From: Marinobacterium jannaschii DSM 6295
Lineage (GTDB): Bacteria; Pseudomonadota; Gammaproteobacteria; Pseudomonadales; Balneatricaceae
DNA length: 64,000 bases
Reading direction: 5' to 3'
Assembly: GCF_000620085.1 (NCBI RefSeq)
Contig: NZ_JHVJ01000018.1
Coordinates: forward strand, 53,674-117,673
Part shown: positions 53,901 through 62,297 of the stretch, one piece after another
How positions within the stretch are numbered: the first letter of the stretch is position 1
Layout of the letters: each line of letters begins with the position of its first letter
The notes under the pieces: generated by a model
The model's database searches: none
What the model saw: only the letters and a program-made list of their open reading frames with translations
Told to the model about the DNA's origin: nothing
Translations under genes and position numbers: made by a program

Positions 53901-54736
53901 ATAATCATCTCAACCGAGCGACTCTTCTCAAACAGGTGGCGAAAACGCTCCTCACTCTCTTTCAGCTTTTGCGCGGAGTTCTGGTAGTCAGTAATATCCG
54001 TGCCCTGAGGCAGCAGATAGATCACCTTACCGGTCTGATCATGGATGGGGGAGATGCTGAAGTTGATCGATCTCTCTGCCCCGTCCGGCGTCAGGTGGCT
54101 GGCAGTCATATAGACCGATTCACCCTGCGCGGCGCGACCGATTGCCTCTTTAAGCTGTTGCTGCTGGGGTTTATTGTGCGCCCACCAGGGGGTATCCCAG
54201 AAGTACCGGCCTATCACCGTGGCGATCGGGCTTCGGATCAGTTCCAGCGCCGTGCTGTTTGCGCCGAGTAAGATCCCCTCCGGTGACAGCAGCCCCCCCA
54301 GGTTGCCAATCTGCTCCTGTGGTTGCAGTGACCGGAAAGGATGCGAGGCCTCTGTGTTGAGGCTGTTGTGGTAGGCACGGACAAGCTGGTGGCGGTTGCA
54401 GAGGCCCAGTACGCCATCGTCATCGGCAACCACCAGATGCCTTATATGGCGCTCTTCCAGCAGGCTCAGGGCGTCGGAAATGCTGGTGTCGGGTGTTACG
54501 GTTTCTACCGGGGCGCTCATAATCTGTCCGGCAGTAATGCGGTCGCATTCGCGCTGATGCAGGGCCGGAAGGATATTTGTCTCGGTAATGATGCCGACCA
54601 GATCGCCTTGCTCGACCACCAATAAGGCCTTAACCTCAACATCACACAGCAGGCGCGCTGCGTCAGCAACAAGGGTATCTCGCTGAATCTGATGCAGTAC
54701 CTTGTCCATAATGCTGACAATGGTGTCCTGGAACAT
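50984..54736 (-). CDS. CBS-PAS-PAS-GAF-PAS-PAS-GGDEF-EAL cyclic-di-GMP protein
   Basis: 1250 residues from ATG 54736. A CBS pair (about 5-120) is followed by PAS domains near 140-255 and 260-375, GAF 400-540 and PAS 545-670 and 675-790. The GGDEF domain follows (GGDEF at about 886, intact). RGED five residues before it is the RxxD product-inhibition site. The EAL domain has EALLRW, EITENA, DDFGTG, KIDRSF and AEGVE, so all metal and catalytic residues of an active phosphodiesterase are kept. Both synthesis and hydrolysis look possible. CBS at the N-terminus suggests adenine-nucleotide input. No membrane helices. It is divergent from an AraC regulator. Confidence 0.92.
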   Translation of the reverse strand: MFQDTIVSIMDKVLHQIQRDTLVADAARLLCDVEVKALLVVEQGDLVGIITETNILPALHQRECDRITAGQIMSAPVETVTPDTSISDALSLLEERHIRHLVVADDDGVLGLCNRHQLVRAYHNSLNTEASHPFRSLQPQEQIGNLGGLLSPEGILLGANSTALELIRSPIATVIGRYFWDTPWWAHNKPQQQQLKEAIGRAAQGESVYMTASHLTPDGAERSINFSISPIHDQTGKVIYLLPQGTDITDYQNSAQKLKESEERFRHLFEKSRSVEMIIDPVTGLIIDANEAASLFYGWSRSELQQIRIWDINSLSATEVKQEMAAAQAERREYFFFKHYTASGEIRDVEVHSSPIQIDNRQLLYSIIHDVTDRKQNELLQSGQQRILEMTLSDNMDLKAILNEVALLAETLQPEMRASLLLLRGSQLFNGASPNLPASYTETIEGLEIGPQAGSCGTSAALKKRVIVEDIATDSKWVDFRTPALSVGLRACWSQPILSSNCEVLGTFAMYYQRPKRPTLPEISLIESLARLAGLAIDRLRVLQALRRSEARFGSIFNNAPLGVAEVSPEGILQELNPLFARLMGYSVAELIGKHFRDITYPDDKQANLALLQQMIRGELRSTSLEKRYVRRDGSVFWANLTLSGIYDERQQLTSIVSMIQDIDERKRTNQAIEDKQNFLQTVVDGVSDPIMVVDPEYQVLLTNRAANERHAELLVQSDNGQLNRKARETEQIKTIDQVIRSGKACKTVIDETLPDGDVRNVELIATPCFNAEGKIDYIIKSSRDITEHLAALEQLQENQQHLDFLARRDTLTGLPNRLMFQDRMECALQRAMRTDSKLALLFIDLDRFKQINDSLGHNVGDLVLQEAARRLQLCLRGEDSVARLGGDEFTAIIEELKASEDSAKVATKILNSLNEPFHYQGQNLFLGASIGISLYPDDGCTTSELMRNADSAMYDAKEAGRDCYRFYQASMTEEAMNRVSLESYLRRALEKQELQLVYQPQVDMSQGDPARGTVFGLEALLRWQHPQLGLLTPDTFLPIAEDTGLILSMGEWVLETACRDIVRINQGQKVPLRMAVNISGHQLRKADFVEQVKRIIADTGCRPADLQLEITENAITGTPKQFAPVLNALKAVGITLAIDDFGTGSTSLGHLKQLPIDELKIDRSFVRDIPDDKDDEAITRAVIALGQSLNMKVIAEGVENQLQSQFLLQHGCNLAQGYYYARPAPLAELMSQLAEPDAARQPDRVTTAH

Positions 54737-54840
54737 ACAGTAAGGCCTTTGAATTGATGATCGACCGGTCATCTTACCTGAAAAAAACAGTGGCTGGGAT
54801 ACGCCCTTTTCGCCAACATACTGTGGCAGTGAATCCGGCA

Positions 54841-55581
54841 ATGAATGCAGAAAAATCAATACTTAACCAACGCAGTTATCGGCATGAGCACTGCAGTCAC
54901 CAGCACAGCTACCATCAGCTGGTACTGCCCCTGCATGGCGGGTTAGTGATGCAGATTGCCGGGCGGGAGAACCGGGTCGAGCAGTCGCGGGCTGCCGTGG
55001 TTGCCGCCGGGGAAACACACAGCTTTGAAGCGTTGGGAGAGAATGCGTTTCTGGTCGCGGATATGCCTGTAGAAATGAGCCCGCAGCTGGCCAGCCTGCC
55101 GGCCTTTCTGGATCTGGATGAGACCTTAATGCAGTACGTGCGCTTTATCCGGCGGCAACTGCAGACCGACCAGCAGAGTCCGCTGATACAACGCCAGATT
55201 CTGGTTTTGCTGGTTGAGATGCTGTGCCAGCGTTTTGCCGCGGTCCGGCCGGATCAGCGCGTTTTCCAGGCCCGCAGTTTTATCGAACGTCACTTTGCCG
55301 CCACGCTGTCGCTGGATGAACTGGCCCGGCAGGTAAACCTGAGTCCGCGCCAACTGACCGGGCTGTTCCGTCAGCAGCTGAATACATCGCCCGGACAATA
55401 CCAGCTGCAGTTGCGTATGGAGCAGGCTCAGCGGCTGCTCCGCCAGGGGCAGATGAGCGTGCAGCAGGTCGCCGAACAGGTGGGCTACGCCAGCCTGTCT
55501 GCATTCAGTGACCGCTATCGGCGGTTTTATGGATGCTCTCCCCGTGAGGAGAGGTCGAAGCCGGGTCTGAAAAAAGGCTAG
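54841..55581 (+). CDS. AraC-family transcriptional regulator
   Basis: 246 residues from ATG 54841. An N-terminal cupin-like sensor (HEHCSHQHSYHQLVLPLHGGL, His-rich) precedes a C-terminal AraC HTH pair (LDELARQVNLSPRQLTGLF and QVAEQVGYASLSAFSDRYRRF). In-frame starts at 54754/54757 would come within 20 nt of the divergent gene start, leaving no promoter room, so the later ATG is preferred. It precedes the EamA exporter by 100 nt and may regulate it. Confidence 0.82.
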   Translation: MNAEKSILNQRSYRHEHCSHQHSYHQLVLPLHGGLVMQIAGRENRVEQSRAAVVAAGETHSFEALGENAFLVADMPVEMSPQLASLPAFLDLDETLMQYVRFIRRQLQTDQQSPLIQRQILVLLVEMLCQRFAAVRPDQRVFQARSFIERHFAATLSLDELARQVNLSPRQLTGLFRQQLNTSPGQYQLQLRMEQAQRLLRQGQMSVQQVAEQVGYASLSAFSDRYRRFYGCSPREERSKPGLKKG

Positions 55582-55682
55582 AACTTCGCCGGATCGGCAA
55601 ACTATTCCACCGGATCGGCAAAGATACGGCGCTCGGCTGCCATTAGAATAGTTGCATTCATCAAGACAGTTCAGGTGTCATC

Positions 55683-56582
55683 ATGCAACTCAGATCCCTT
55701 GCTAACCTGGCCGGAATGGTCTCCATCTTTTTATGGGGCGCGCTGGCGCTCTTCACCCGTGAAACCGAGGGTATGATTCCGCCGTTCCAGCTGCTGGCGA
55801 TGACCTTCTCTCTGGCCTTCCTGCTGATGGCGCTGCGCTGGTGGTGGCGCGGAGAAACAGGCCTGCGCTATCTGCGCCAGCCCCGCCTGGCCTGGGTACT
55901 GGGGGTGGGCGGCTATTTCGGCTATCACTTCTGTTATTTTCTGGCGATGCAGAAAGCCCCTGCGGTCGAGGTCAGCTTACTGGCCTACCTCTGGCCGCTG
56001 TTAATCGTATTATTTTCGGCCCTGCTGCCGGGAGAGCGGCTGGCGGCGGGCCATGTTATCGGTGCCCTGATCTCGCTGGCGGGATGCTGGCTGCTGCTGG
56101 GTGATGGCGAAGCCGGCTTCGACAGTCAGTACCTGCCGGGCTATCTGCTGGCGGGCAGCTGTGCGCTGATCTGGTCCGGCTATTCGGTCTCCGGTCGCTT
56201 TGTCCGCCAGGTACCGACGGATGCCGTTGGCTGGTTTTGCGCAGTGACGGCATTGCTGGGGCTGGGCTGCCATCTGCTGCTGGAGGAAACTTACTGGCCG
56301 CTGACCACGGGACAATGGCTGGCAGTGCTGGGCCTGGGACTCGGGCCGGTGGGGATCGCTTTCTTCACCTGGGATTACGCGGTCAAGCGCGGCGATCTGC
56401 AGTTGCTGGGCGTGCTCTCCTACGCGGCACCGCTGATATCAACCCTGCTGCTGTTGCTGGTCGGTCAGGCCGAGTCCAGTCTGTCTCTCTGGCTGGCCTG
56501 TGGCGCTATTGTCAGCGGGGCATTCATCGCCTCCAGGGCGCGGCGTCAGTCGCCATCGGACAGTGTGAAGGAGGCGGCTTAA
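55683..56582 (+). CDS. EamA/DMT-family transporter
   Basis: 299 residues, ten membrane helices in two EamA repeats (GALALFTRETEGMIPPFQLLAMTF at the front; DYAVKRGDLQLLGVLSYAAPLISTLLLLLVG in the second repeat). Such proteins export amino acids or related metabolites; the substrate is unknown. It lies downstream of an AraC regulator on the same strand. It is likely separate from the aldehyde dehydrogenase, 145 nt on. Confidence 0.87.
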   Translation: MQLRSLANLAGMVSIFLWGALALFTRETEGMIPPFQLLAMTFSLAFLLMALRWWWRGETGLRYLRQPRLAWVLGVGGYFGYHFCYFLAMQKAPAVEVSLLAYLWPLLIVLFSALLPGERLAAGHVIGALISLAGCWLLLGDGEAGFDSQYLPGYLLAGSCALIWSGYSVSGRFVRQVPTDAVGWFCAVTALLGLGCHLLLEETYWPLTTGQWLAVLGLGLGPVGIAFFTWDYAVKRGDLQLLGVLSYAAPLISTLLLLLVGQAESSLSLWLACGAIVSGAFIASRARRQSPSDSVKEAA

Positions 56583-56727
56583 ACAGAGCTGGTTACTACC
56601 AAAGTACTGCCCGGACGGACCTAAGGGATCATACCGGCTGCTACGGCGCCTTACTAAGATCAATCTCAGTCATTTGAAAGACAGCACGCCGGCGATCCGG
56701 TGCATCAAATAATAAGAGGTTACAGAG

Positions 56728-58248
56728 ATGATCTACGCTCAGCCAGGTTCCGAAGGTTCCGTTGTTTCTTTTAAATCCCGTTACGAAAACTATATTGGCG
56801 GCGAATGGGTCGCGCCGGTTAAAGGTGAGTATTTCCGCAATGTCAGCCCGGTGAACGGCGAAGCATTCTGCGAAATCCCACGCTCGACTGCCGAAGATAT
56901 CGAACTGGCACTGGATGCTGCACACGCGGCTAAAGGCGCCTGGGCCAGCACTTCGGTGACTGAGCGTTCCAACCTGATGCTGAAGATTGCCGATCGCATC
57001 GAAGCCAACCTGGAAGCACTGGCCGTTGCAGAAACCTGGGATAACGGTAAAGCCGTACGTGAAACCCTGGCCGCTGACGTGCCGCTGTGTGTCGACCATT
57101 TCCGCTACTATGCGGGCTGCATCCGTGCCCAGGAAGGCTCTATCGGTGAGATCGACGAGAACACCGTGGCATACCACTTCCATGAACCGCTGGGTGTGGT
57201 CGGTCAGATCATCCCGTGGAACTTCCCGCTGCTGATGGCCGCCTGGAAACTGGCGCCGGCACTGGTGACCGGTAACTGCATCGTACTGAAACCAGCCGAG
57301 CAGACACCTGCCTCTATCCTTAAGCTGATCGAAGTAATCGGCGACCTGCTGCCTGCCGGCGTGCTGAACGTGGTCAACGGCTATGGTGCTGAAGCCGGTC
57401 AGGCGCTGGCAACCAGCAAGCGTATCGCTAAGATCGCCTTCACCGGATCTACTCCGGTCGGCTCCCATATCCTGAAATGTGCTGCTGAAAACATCATTCC
57501 ATCAACGGTTGAGCTGGGCGGCAAGTCTCCGAATATCTACTTCGAAGATATCATGCAGCAGGAAGACGCCTTCATTAACAAGGCCGCTGAAGGTATGGTG
57601 CTGGCGTTCTTCAACCAGGGCGAAGTCTGCACCTGCCCATCCCGTGCACTGATTCAGGAGAGCATCTACGACGACTTCATCCAGCGTGTCGTCGAGCGTG
57701 CTCAGACCATCAAACGCGGTAACCCACTGGATACCGATACTCAGGTCGGAGCCCAGGCATCCCAGCAGCAGTTCGAAAAGATCATGTCCTACATGGATAT
57801 CGGTCGCCAGGAAGGTGCTGAGTTCCTGCTCGGTGGCGGTGCTGAGAAACTGGAACCTGAATTTGGTAACGGTTACTACGTGCAGCCTACCCTGATGAAG
57901 GGTGATAACAGCATGCGCGTGTTCCAGGAGGAGATCTTCGGTCCTGTGGTTGCCGTGACAACCTTTAAAGACGAAGCGGAAGCGCTGGCGATCGCCAATG
58001 ACACTGAGTTCGGACTGGGTGCCGGTGTCTGGACCCGCGATATGAACCGTGCCTACCGTATGGGGCGTGGTATCGAAGCGGGTCGTGTCTGGACTAACTG
58101 CTACCACCTGTATCCTGCGCATGCTGCTTTCGGTGGCTATAAGAAGTCCGGTGTTGGCCGTGAAACCCATAAGATGATGCTGGATCATTACCAGCAGACC
58201 AAGAATATGCTGGTGAGCTACGACGTTAATCCGCTGGGCTTCTTCTAA
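56728..58248 (+). CDS. NAD-dependent aldehyde dehydrogenase (ExaC/AldB type)
   Basis: 506 residues. The NAD-binding [38 protein letters not shown] and [11 protein letters not shown] blocks are all present. The catalytic Cys is in [12 protein letters not shown] and the general-base Glu in [18 protein letters not shown] with a CxC is typical of the acetaldehyde dehydrogenases ExaC of Pseudomonas and AldB, which serve ethanol oxidation. GG-rich ribosome site before ATG. It is followed by an intergenic hairpin and a strong terminator. No PQQ alcohol dehydrogenase is present in the window. Confidence 0.92.
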   Translation: MIYAQPGSEGSVVSFKSRYENYIGGEWVAPVKGEYFRNVSPVNGEAFCEIPRSTAEDIELALDAAHAAKGAWASTSVTERSNLMLKIADRIEANLEALAVAETWDNGKAVRETLAADVPLCVDHFRYYAGCIRAQEGSIGEIDENTVAYHFHEPLGVVGQIIPWNFPLLMAAWKLAPALVTGNCIVLKPAEQTPASILKLIEVIGDLLPAGVLNVVNGYGAEAGQALATSKRIAKIAFTGSTPVGSHILKCAAENIIPSTVELGGKSPNIYFEDIMQQEDAFINKAAEGMVLAFFNQGEVCTCPSRALIQESIYDDFIQRVVERAQTIKRGNPLDTDTQVGAQASQQQFEKIMSYMDIGRQEGAEFLLGGGAEKLEPEFGNGYYVQPTLMKGDNSMRVFQEEIFGPVVAVTTFKDEAEALAIANDTEFGLGAGVWTRDMNRAYRMGRGIEAGRVWTNCYHLYPAHAAFGGYKKSGVGRETHKMMLDHYQQTKNMLVSYDVNPLGFF

Positions 58249-58322
58249 CTCGCGCGCGTAAAGGCGCTGCGGCCAGCTGCGGCGCCGATGATTCTCTGAG
58301 GTTTCCTTGACCCCTTTGGGAC

Positions 58323-58351
58323 GAGGTATCAGGTCAGTAATCTGATACCTC
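58323..58351. repeat. 10-bp inverted repeat after the aldehyde dehydrogenase
   Basis: GAGGTATCAG with CTGATACCTC, 9-nt loop, no T run. A second GC-rich hairpin lies just upstream (GGCGC/GCGCC, near 58263-58287). It may protect the mRNA 3' end or bind a protein; the function is unknown. Confidence 0.7.
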
Positions 58352-58381
58352 ATCCCGTGTACTCCGTAGGGGATTCCCGTT

Positions 58382-58409
58382 AGGCCTGCTCTTTGAGCAG
58401 GCCTTTTTT
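58382..58409 (+). terminator. Rho-independent terminator
   Basis: AGGCCTGCTC-TTT-GAGCAGGCCT followed by six T. It ends the aldehyde dehydrogenase transcript, so the porin gene downstream needs its own promoter. Confidence 0.95.
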
Positions 58410-58470
58410 GTGTCTATATCTCCGCTCTCCTACACTGACAACGATCGGACGAGGAGTGGGAGGAGAGCGG

Positions 58471-59166
58471 GTGATAAGTCGTTTCTGCGGCGAAGGCTAT
58501 GGCGTACAACTGTCTGGCAGGGCCGCGGGTGCCGTTAGTGCTGCTATTGGATTGTTCGTATTGCTGGCACCGGCCAGCAGTGTTGCCTTGCCACTGGAGG
58601 CTGAATTGGCACTGACCAGCGATTACCGTTATCGCGCTCTCAGCCGCTCGGAAGATAAGCCTTCGCTGCAGCTGAACCTGAGTACGGAGTCAGTGTCGGG
58701 ATACTACGCCGGCGCAGGCCTGGCTCAGATCCGTCAGGACAGCAGGCGGGGGGGCGAGCTGTTGCTTTATGCGGGTCGTTACTTTGAACGGCAGCCCTGG
58801 TATCTGGAGGTCGATCTGCGCCGGTATCAGTTTTCGCCGACACAGCTGCGAGACTACACAGAGGCAACCCTGTTATTAGGATTCGGTCCGCTGGCGCTGG
58901 ACCTGGCCCTCAGTGACCGCTTTGCAGAGGGCGAGAAACAGAGTCGCTTTGCCCGGCTGAGTGTCGATTACGATCTTTCTGCAACTCTGGCAGTGGGGGC
59001 GGGCATCGGCTATCAGGGCTTTCGGCAGGGGGACGCATATCTGTTGGGAGAGCTGACGCTGAATACAATGGCCGCAGGGCTGGACTGGCAGCTGGGTTAC
59101 AGCCAGAGCGAAGGGCGTCAGGCAGATGAACAGCGCCTGCAGTTAACCGTCAGCAGGCGTTTCTGA
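58471..59166 (+). CDS. TorF-like putative outer-membrane porin (Gcw_chp family)
   Basis: 231 residues. Start GTG 58471 with AGGAG 5 nt upstream. The longer frame begins inside the terminator and is rejected. A signal peptide (AAIGLFVLLAPASSVA) precedes a beta-rich body that opens ELALTSDYRYRALSRSEDKPSLQ, the hallmark N-terminus of the TorF/Gcw_chp family. It alternates short strands and ends in RRF, a terminal aromatic typical of outer-membrane proteins. Its cargo is unknown. Confidence 0.75.
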   Translation: MISRFCGEGYGVQLSGRAAGAVSAAIGLFVLLAPASSVALPLEAELALTSDYRYRALSRSEDKPSLQLNLSTESVSGYYAGAGLAQIRQDSRRGGELLLYAGRYFERQPWYLEVDLRRYQFSPTQLRDYTEATLLLGFGPLALDLALSDRFAEGEKQSRFARLSVDYDLSATLAVGAGIGYQGFRQGDAYLLGELTLNTMAAGLDWQLGYSQSEGRQADEQRLQLTVSRRF

Positions 59167-59191
59167 TCAGAATATTGGTGTCGTTGACCGC

Positions 59192-60001
59192 TCAGCCGTC
59201 CAGCAGATTGGCCAGCAGGCGTTTAACGGTTTCCGGCTCGAAGGGTTTATCCGTCATGGCGTTGACCCCTGACTGCGCCACATTCGCCAGATGGGCATCG
59301 TTGGATTCGGAGGTCACCATCATCACCGGGATATGTGAGTGCAGGTTGGAGTTGCGAATAAACTCGGTCAGCTCTACACCATTCACTTCCGGCATGTTGT
59401 AGTCAGTTACCACCAGGTCGTAGTTATTCTCTTTCAGTAACTCGATCGCGATCGAGCCATCGGCGGCTTCGGTCAGGTTCTCTATCCCCAGGTTTCGCAG
59501 GACTCGCTGGATTACGTTGCGTGCCATGCGACTGTCGTCCACCACCAGTACCCGCAGTGACTGTACGTCATAGAGGTCCAGATCGATCTCATGCTGGGTC
59601 AGCATATCCAGTGTCGAATTGAGGGCCTTGCCGAGATGGGATCGGTCGAAAGGTTTAGGCAGTATGGCGACAACGCCGGACTGCTTAAAGATCTCCAGTT
59701 CGCTGCGCCGGGTCTCGCTGGACACCAGCATAAAAGGCAGGTCTTCCAGCTCAGGGTCGTTGCGCAGCGTATGCAGTAGTTCCTGCGCGTTGCCATCTTC
59801 ATAGTGCAGGGAAGAGATCACCAGATCAGGCCGTACGCTGCGGATGCAATCCAGCGCCTGTTGCTTGTTCGATGCCTGATCGACGGCGGTCACATCTTCC
59901 TTCGCAAGTTGCTGGCTGATCACCTTGCGCTGCATTGCGGAGGGTTCTACCAGCAATATATTCAGTTCACAGGGGGATAGGCTGTCCATCATTGTTCTCA
60001 T
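59192..60001 (-). CDS. Double-receiver response regulator
   Basis: 269 residues, two receiver domains and no output domain. The first (about 14-127) has Ser64 in place of the phosphoacceptor Asp, and Glu-Pro instead of the acidic pair (LVEP), so it cannot be phosphorylated normally. The second (149-268) is intact: VVDDSRMARN, Asp200 in VVTDYNMPEVNG, the Thr/Ser at MVTSE, Lys in DKPF. It is CheY-like and probably works by protein interaction. It is divergent from the TraB-like gene. A kinase partner is not adjacent. Confidence 0.88.
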   Translation of the reverse strand: MRTMMDSLSPCELNILLVEPSAMQRKVISQQLAKEDVTAVDQASNKQQALDCIRSVRPDLVISSLHYEDGNAQELLHTLRNDPELEDLPFMLVSSETRRSELEIFKQSGVVAILPKPFDRSHLGKALNSTLDMLTQHEIDLDLYDVQSLRVLVVDDSRMARNVIQRVLRNLGIENLTEAADGSIAIELLKENNYDLVVTDYNMPEVNGVELTEFIRNSNLHSHIPVMMVTSESNDAHLANVAQSGVNAMTDKPFEPETVKRLLANLLDG

Positions 60002-60056
60002 TCACGTTCCGGGTTGTTTCACAACATAGCTGAGTTTGCTGGAAATTCAAAACTTT

Positions 60057-60082
60057 CTGTAACACCTGCGTTACAGTTTTTT
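60057..60082 (+). promoter_or_regulatory. Inverted repeat with T run in a divergent promoter region
   Basis: CTGTAAC-ACCTGC-GTTACAG followed by six T lies between the divergent response-regulator and TraB-like genes, about 90 nt before the latter's ATG. It could be an operator (TGTAAC-N6-GTTACA) or a plus-strand attenuator. No upstream gene needs a terminator here. Confidence 0.45.
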
Positions 60083-60170
60083 CGGAATTAGCGTTTTTTT
60101 AGCGGATTTTATGTACAGGTTATGGCTGTTTTCTATACTGAAGTAGAATATCAATCAGGAGCAATGTTTC

Positions 60171-61034
60171 ATGATCAGAACACTCTTTGTGTTTTTGATG
60201 ATGACTTTGCTCACCTCGCCCGTGGGGGCGGAAGGAGCGATATGGAAAATCAGTAATGGTGAGCAAGCCATCTATCTAGGCGGCACCGTTCATGTTCTGG
60301 CCGATGCAGACAGCCAGATTCCGGACATATACGACCGTGTCTACAACCAAACCGATAAGCTGGTGCTGGAAACAGATATTGGCTTTTTCCGAAACTTTCC
60401 CACCCGGGATTACCTTTCCAGACAACTGGCCCTGAGTCAGGGTAACCGACTCGATCTGCTGCTTTCCGCTCCCGTCTATAAAAAGCTGGTGAACTACTCC
60501 CGTCAGGCGGGTTACAGCCCCCATCACTTCCGTTATATCAAGCCCGCCGGGGTGATGTTGACGATGATTTCCGATGAGCTGAAACGCAAGGGGTTCTCAG
60601 ATGAGGGGCCTGACTTTACCTTCTACGCCCGTGCTATCCGGGCAGGCAAGCCGGTGCAGGGGCTGGAAACGCCACACCGTCATGTGGATTACCTGCAGGC
60701 GATGGGGAAGGGCTGGGAAGATGCCTTCGTACTGCAGGCATTGAGTGATGTGACCCAGGTGTCTGAATCGATGCATAACATCATTGCGGCCTGGCGCCGG
60801 GGTGATGAAGCAGAGCTGGAACAGAAGGTGCTGGCCGAGATGAGAACGGTCTTGCCAAATATCTATCAGACGTTGATAGTAGAACGGAATCAGTATTGGT
60901 TGCCGCGTATTCACAGCCTGTTGCAGACCCCGGAGACAGAGCTGGTGCTGGTTGGTGTAGCCCATTTGGTCGGTGAAGACGGGTTACTAAGGTCATTGCG
61001 TGGCAGCGGATTTCAGGTCGAGCGCGTGGAGTAA
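60171..61034 (+). CDS. TraB/GumN-family protein
   Basis: 287 residues, exported: signal peptide near MIRTLFVFLMMTLLTSPVGA. The family hallmarks are both present. LGGTVHVLADADSQIP is the N-terminal GTxH block. LVLVGVAHLVGEDGLLRSLRGSGF is the C-terminal GxxH block, and the pair probably coordinates metal. Function of the bacterial TraB/GumN family is unsettled (possibly a metalloprotease-like fold). GGAGCA precedes ATG. An inverted repeat lies about 90 nt upstream. Confidence 0.87.
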   Translation: MIRTLFVFLMMTLLTSPVGAEGAIWKISNGEQAIYLGGTVHVLADADSQIPDIYDRVYNQTDKLVLETDIGFFRNFPTRDYLSRQLALSQGNRLDLLLSAPVYKKLVNYSRQAGYSPHHFRYIKPAGVMLTMISDELKRKGFSDEGPDFTFYARAIRAGKPVQGLETPHRHVDYLQAMGKGWEDAFVLQALSDVTQVSESMHNIIAAWRRGDEAELEQKVLAEMRTVLPNIYQTLIVERNQYWLPRIHSLLQTPETELVLVGVAHLVGEDGLLRSLRGSGFQVERVE

Positions 61035-61075
61035 TCTCAGTACGTGTTTGAGGGGGGCTAAGTTGGAGTAACGGC

Positions 61076-61585
61076 TTGATAGGTACACGTCTTCTGTTTA
61101 TGGGGCTTGAATCGATGCCCCAGGTGTCGGGCAGTGGCAGCGGGCGGGTTGTGGCTGCGGCCAATAACGCGATTCCACCGCTCTGGCTGCTGGCCTTTTC
61201 GGTGGATGATCTGCAGCTATTGCCTTTGGATGACGGACGCAGTTATCCGGTACTGATGACTGACAAGTCGCTGGCTGTACAGCGGCTGGAGCAGTTGCAG
61301 TTGTTGATGGCCAGCTTTATAGGTGACGATGGCCTGCGCCTGCTGCAGAGCTGGTTGCGTTATCTGCAGGGCCTGCCAGACCCGTTGTTCGCGATCGAAA
61401 CCTATGAGTTGTGGATCACTATGGATGATCCGGAGCGGCTGGCGCAGCAGGTAAGCAATCAGCTGCGAACCCTGCAGTCGCTGGAGCAGCTGCCGCCGCC
61501 TGAGCGTCTGGAAAAACTGCAGCAGGCCGATCTTCATTTTGGTATTTCGGACCAGATCAGCCTCTGTGGTTACGGTTGGGGCTAA
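61076..61585 (+). CDS. Hypothetical protein
   Basis: 169 residues starting at TTG with GGAG 7 nt upstream. I do not recognise the family. Visible are a Ser/Gly-rich segment near residue 18, a Leu-rich centre (LAVQRLEQLQLLMASFIG, then LLQSWLRYLQGL), and an amphipathic helix near the C-terminus. There is no signal peptide and no Cys cluster. It lies 41 nt after the TraB-like gene and may share its transcript. The start and reality of the gene are less certain than those of its neighbours. Confidence 0.5.
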   Translation: MIGTRLLFMGLESMPQVSGSGSGRVVAAANNAIPPLWLLAFSVDDLQLLPLDDGRSYPVLMTDKSLAVQRLEQLQLLMASFIGDDGLRLLQSWLRYLQGLPDPLFAIETYELWITMDDPERLAQQVSNQLRTLQSLEQLPPPERLEKLQQADLHFGISDQISLCGYGWG

Positions 61586-61608
61586 CTTTGATCGCTGCCC
61601 CGACCCGT

Positions 61609-61947
61609 TCAGATGCCGCGTAGCGACTGCCGGGCTGCCCGGCTTAGCAGTCGCTCCAGGCGGGATTCGCAGGTCTCCGGTTTTACCGCCTCTTCCAGGC
61701 AGTGAAAACGCTGGTTACCCAGCGCATCGCGGTACTCGATATAGGTGAAAAGGGTTGGCTCGATCCGGCCGCGGCGGTCTTTGCGTTTGCCTTCGGCAAA
61801 CCAGATGGTAAGCGGCCGCAGGCTGCTGTCGTGGCGGCGATGGTACTGCTTTGCGGTGATCTCTTTCAGCGCAGACAGGTCGATAGTGGCGGAATTAGCC
61901 GCTTCCAGGTCCTGTGACTGATATTCAAGTGTGTGTGCTTCAAACAT
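61609..61947 (-). CDS. Hypothetical protein
   Basis: 112 residues, no recognised family. The centre is basic (KRKDRRGR), followed by TLFTYIEYRDALGNQRFHCLEEAV, a mixed beta/alpha pattern. The start is preceded by GGGAGCACCGC, consistent with a ribosome site. It is convergent with the 61076 gene, 23 nt apart. No function is proposed. Confidence 0.55.
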   Translation of the reverse strand: MFEAHTLEYQSQDLEAANSATIDLSALKEITAKQYHRRHDSSLRPLTIWFAEGKRKDRRGRIEPTLFTYIEYRDALGNQRFHCLEEAVKPETCESRLERLLSRAARQSLRGI

Positions 61948-62212
61948 GCGGTGCTCCCATAATTTTTATGAAAGCTGACGTGTGGGGTCTGCCTGATAGT
62001 TGTCGGTCATGACCACATCGCTACTGTTAGTGTCAGCAGCAACCACCTTGCCCAGGTTGGCAGGTTGGCGAGGACGTCAGCCCTGCTCTTGATGTTGTTA
62101 AAGATGCAGGCCACTCTAGCGACTTTAGGAACGTATCACAAGCAATAATTCTGGTTATGGGATAAAAATCCGGTATTTCGGATGAAGAGGCGTCAGGGGC
62201 CATCAAGCAGAC
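61948..62212. other. Intergenic region, nothing recognised
   Basis: 265 nt between the hypothetical gene and the lipA terminator. No coding frame or RNA signature stands out. It must hold the promoter of the minus-strand hypothetical gene. Confidence 0.5.
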
Positions 62213-62245
62213 AAATAAAAAGGCGACAGATCATCTGTCGCCTTT
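62213..62245 (-). terminator. Rho-independent terminator of lipA
   Basis: Minus-strand stem AGGCGACAGA/TCTGTCGCCT with a 3-nt loop and a T-rich tail (CTTTTTATTT), about 50 nt after the lipA stop. Confidence 0.93.
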
Positions 62246-62297
62246 ATCGGGCATCTACCTACAGGGTGCCCAGTGGCTATACCGGGCGAGGCGTTGC

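Noticed and set aside
58393-58470. Longer N-terminus for the porin gene
   Set aside because: It would start inside the aldehyde dehydrogenase terminator, and the signal peptide sits properly after GTG 58471.
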